Shown one piece after another: positions 62,358-64,000 of a DNA stretch of 64,000 bases. Below the pieces are notes generated by a model that was not told where the DNA came from, made no database searches, and saw only the letters and a list, made by a program, of their open reading frames with translations. The stretch is from an uncultured Paracoccaceae bacterium (lineage in GTDB: Bacteria; Pseudomonadota; Alphaproteobacteria; Rhodobacterales; Rhodobacteraceae). The first letter of the stretch is position 1. Every line of letters starts with the position of its first letter. Both the position numbers and the translations under genes were made by a program. The DNA lies in contig CANNCO010000005.1 in NCBI GenBank assembly GCA_947503175.1, forward strand, positions 1 to 64,000, read 5' to 3'.

Positions 62358-63568
62358 AGGGTCTCCGGCGCTTGAATGAGTGTCTCGAATTCCGTGATGA
62401 AACGGGCGGCTTGCCGACCGTCACTGACCCGGTGATCGGCAGACATCGTAAGTGTTATGACGCTGCGCGGCACGACCTCGCCGTCCACGACCCAGGGCCT
62501 TACGTGAGGCGCGCCGATCCCGACAAGTGCGACCTGCGGCGGGAAAATGACACCGGTCATCGCTTCGGCCCCGGTCTCGCCCAGGCTCGAAACCGTGATC
62601 GTGCCCTCGGTCATTTCGGAACTTCTAAGCCGCCCGGCACGCGCCCGTGTGACAAGGTCACGAATGCCGGCCATCGTCTGATCAAGGTCTAGCAACAGGG
62701 CATCCATCAGGGCAGGGGCCACCAACCCGCCACCGCGCAAGGCGACGGCGACGCCGGGGTTCACGACCTCGGCTGGCTTGAACGCGCCGTCAATGAAATG
62801 TCCGTTCATGGTCTTGACCTTGGCCGCAGCCCGCGATGCTGCCCGGACAAAAAGGGCACCAAGAAGGATCCGCTCGGCGGGTGCACGTTCCGCATTCAGC
62901 TCGGAAAGAAAGTCGGTTGCGGGCTGAACATCGATTGTCTCGGACAGATAGAAATGCGGGATCGTCTGCTTGGCCCGGGTCATAGCCGCGGCGATGGCCT
63001 TGCGCATCTCTTCCATAGGCGTGCCGGTCTTTTGCGGTGCAGGTTTGGCCTTCGCCCCAGGCCCCTCCACATCGGACAGAACGATCACGCCGCCCGGTCC
63101 GGTGCCGTGGATCCCGCTCAGGTCGACGCCAAGCTCGTGCGCGCGAACCCGGGCGGCCGGAGAGGCGGCGTTCAGGCTTGTCGGCGCAATGGACGAGGGG
63201 GCAGGGCGGGTCGCAGTGACCGGTGCCGCAATCACAGTCTCGACTTCCGAGGCGGGCGCAGGCTCTCGCTCAACCTCAGGTTCCGGTTTTGGCGCTTCCG
63301 GCGCAGGCTCCGTCTCCACAGGCGGCGTCTCGCCTTCGGCCAGAATGACGGCAAGCGGTGCGCCCACGGGCAGTTCGACACCAAGCTCTGCGACAAGTTC
63401 GTGGACTTTCCCTTCCTCGAACACCTCGATTTCGATCGCGCCTTTCTGGGTTTCGACAACCGCAACGATATCGCCGCGAGAGACCGCATCGCCAGGCTTG
63501 ATCAGCCATTCGACCAGTATGCCCGCTTCCATGTCGGCGCCGAGCGAGGGCATTGCAAAGACACCCAT
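62354..63568 (-). CDS. 2-oxo acid dehydrogenase E2 (dihydrolipoamide acyltransferase)
   Basis: 404 residues from ATG 63568, one base after the E1-beta stop (the frame to 63694 runs inside E1-beta). Lipoyl domain 1-78 with lipoyl-Lys in ETQKGAIEIEV near 41-51; Pro/Glu/Ala-rich linker; subunit-binding domain SPAARVRAHELGVDLSGIHG near 132; catalytic domain with active-site SADHRVSDG near 381-389. Acyl specificity (acetyl, branched, acetoin) cannot be set by eye. Confidence 0.94.
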   Translation of the reverse strand: MGVFAMPSLGADMEAGILVEWLIKPGDAVSRGDIVAVVETQKGAIEIEVFEEGKVHELVAELGVELPVGAPLAVILAEGETPPVETEPAPEAPKPEPEVEREPAPASEVETVIAAPVTATRPAPSSIAPTSLNAASPAARVRAHELGVDLSGIHGTGPGGVIVLSDVEGPGAKAKPAPQKTGTPMEEMRKAIAAAMTRAKQTIPHFYLSETIDVQPATDFLSELNAERAPAERILLGALFVRAASRAAAKVKTMNGHFIDGAFKPAEVVNPGVAVALRGGGLVAPALMDALLLDLDQTMAGIRDLVTRARAGRLRSSEMTEGTITVSSLGETGAEAMTGVIFPPQVALVGIGAPHVRPWVVDGEVVPRSVITLTMSADHRVSDGRQAARFITEFETLIQAPETL

Positions 63569-63569
63569 C

Positions 63570-64000
63570 TTAGCGCCCGAACATGGCCTTGGCCGCGGCA
63601 ACGATGCCGGGCGTTTGCGGGATGGACGCATCCTCCAGATGCTTCGGATAGGGGATCGGTACCTCTTCGGCGCAGACCCGCGCAACCGGTGCATCCAGTG
63701 ACCAGAGCGCCTGTTCCATGATCCGGGCCGAGATTTCCGCCGAGATCGATCCCGAGCGCCAACCTTCGTCGACGATCATCGCCCGCCGTGTCTTAGCGAC
63801 CGACGTCATGATTGTGGCATCATCCAGGGGTCGCAGCGTCCGAAGGTCGATGACGTCGGTGTTGATCCCGGCCTCCGCCAGTTCCTCAGCTGCATCCAGC
63901 GTCTTGTAGAGCGAACCGCCATAGGTGATCAGGCTCAGATCGGTTCCTTCGCGCCGCACGGCGGCTTTCGAGATATCGACCGGACCGGCGGCCTCGTCGA
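63570..64000 (-). CDS. 2-oxo acid dehydrogenase E1 beta subunit, partial (5' end beyond right edge)
   Basis: C-terminal 142 or so residues of a transketolase-like E1-beta. Seen are [34 protein letters not shown], and the end [20 protein letters not shown]. The frame is open to the right edge; internal GTG 63959 is not its start. Works with E1-alpha (expected to the right) as the thiamine-diphosphate decarboxylase feeding E2. Confidence 0.93.
   Translation of the reverse strand, partial: DEAAGPVDISKAAVRREGTDLSLITYGGSLYKTLDAAEELAEAGINTDVIDLRTLRPLDDATIMTSVAKTRRAMIVDEGWRSGSISAEISARIMEQALWSLDAPVARVCAEEVPIPYPKHLEDASIPQTPGIVAAAKAMFGR

Noticed and set aside
1-64000. tRNA, rRNA, insertion sequences, prophage or integrase genes
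   Set aside because: No cloverleaf, transposase, integrase or flanking terminal repeats were found on reading the gaps; a covariance-model search was not possible.

Overview
The window is GC-rich (roughly 60%), densely coding DNA with no rRNA, tRNA, CRISPR array or insertion sequence that I can see. Gene content and style point to an alphaproteobacterium of the Rhodobacteraceae (Roseobacter group): a PccR-type regulator beside propionyl-CoA carboxylase genes, clpP-clpX, CarD, a 7Fe ferredoxin FdxA, a Suv3-like helicase with an S4 protein, TRAP and ABC transporters, and FNR-type boxes. It reads as chromosomal sequence. The genus cannot be fixed from the sequence alone.

Layout. 1-602: 5' part of a secreted Gly/Asn/Thr repeat protein running off the left edge. 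873-5680: peptide-type ABC transporter (two permeases, one fused double ATPase, no binding protein) plus an aldehyde dehydrogenase. 5652-9265 (minus): AbrB-type membrane protein, a photolyase-like FAD protein with an apparently swapped domain order, a small membrane protein, and an SRPBCC/ArsR pair. 9408-12122: clpP, clpX, a RidA-like protein and a YdcH-like protein preceded by an FNR-type box. 12119-24451: propionyl-CoA to succinyl-CoA module with regulator pccR, an exporter, pccB, three small genes, pccA, methylmalonyl-CoA mutase, a ketopantoate reductase-like protein and an HpcH/HpaI aldolase; repeated TTTGCAA elements lie at the pccB and pccR promoters. 24448-30782: hydrolase, SCP2 protein, TPR protein, Suv3-like helicase, S4 protein with a probable CTG start, fdxA, carD. 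30862-39042: KefC-type antiporter, an orphan bitopic protein resembling secretion-system components, SIMPL protein, metY, a PAS protein and a glycosyltransferase-like protein. 39095-42501: TRAP transporter. 42787-47779: class IV aminotransferase, tungstate transporter tupBCA with its own HTH/binding-domain regulator, and divergent trmO. 48249-50930: a Na,K-ATPase-like (P2C) pump. 51171-56644: RpiR regulator, an ABC transporter of the Fbp/Afu type and a histidine phosphatase. 56746-61752 (minus): BMP-type nucleoside ABC transporter. 62112-64000 (minus): E1-beta, E2 and an acyl carrier protein in one tight operon.

How they fit together. The pcc/mutase block is a complete propionyl-CoA carboxylation and isomerisation unit (no epimerase seen). 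The RpiR-ABC-phosphatase block reads best as uptake of a phosphorylated organic compound, not iron. The E1-beta/E2/ACP operon suggests an oxo-acid dehydrogenase whose acyl product is passed to a dedicated carrier protein. Several transporter operons have a strong hairpin beside the binding-protein gene, fitting differential expression within the operon.
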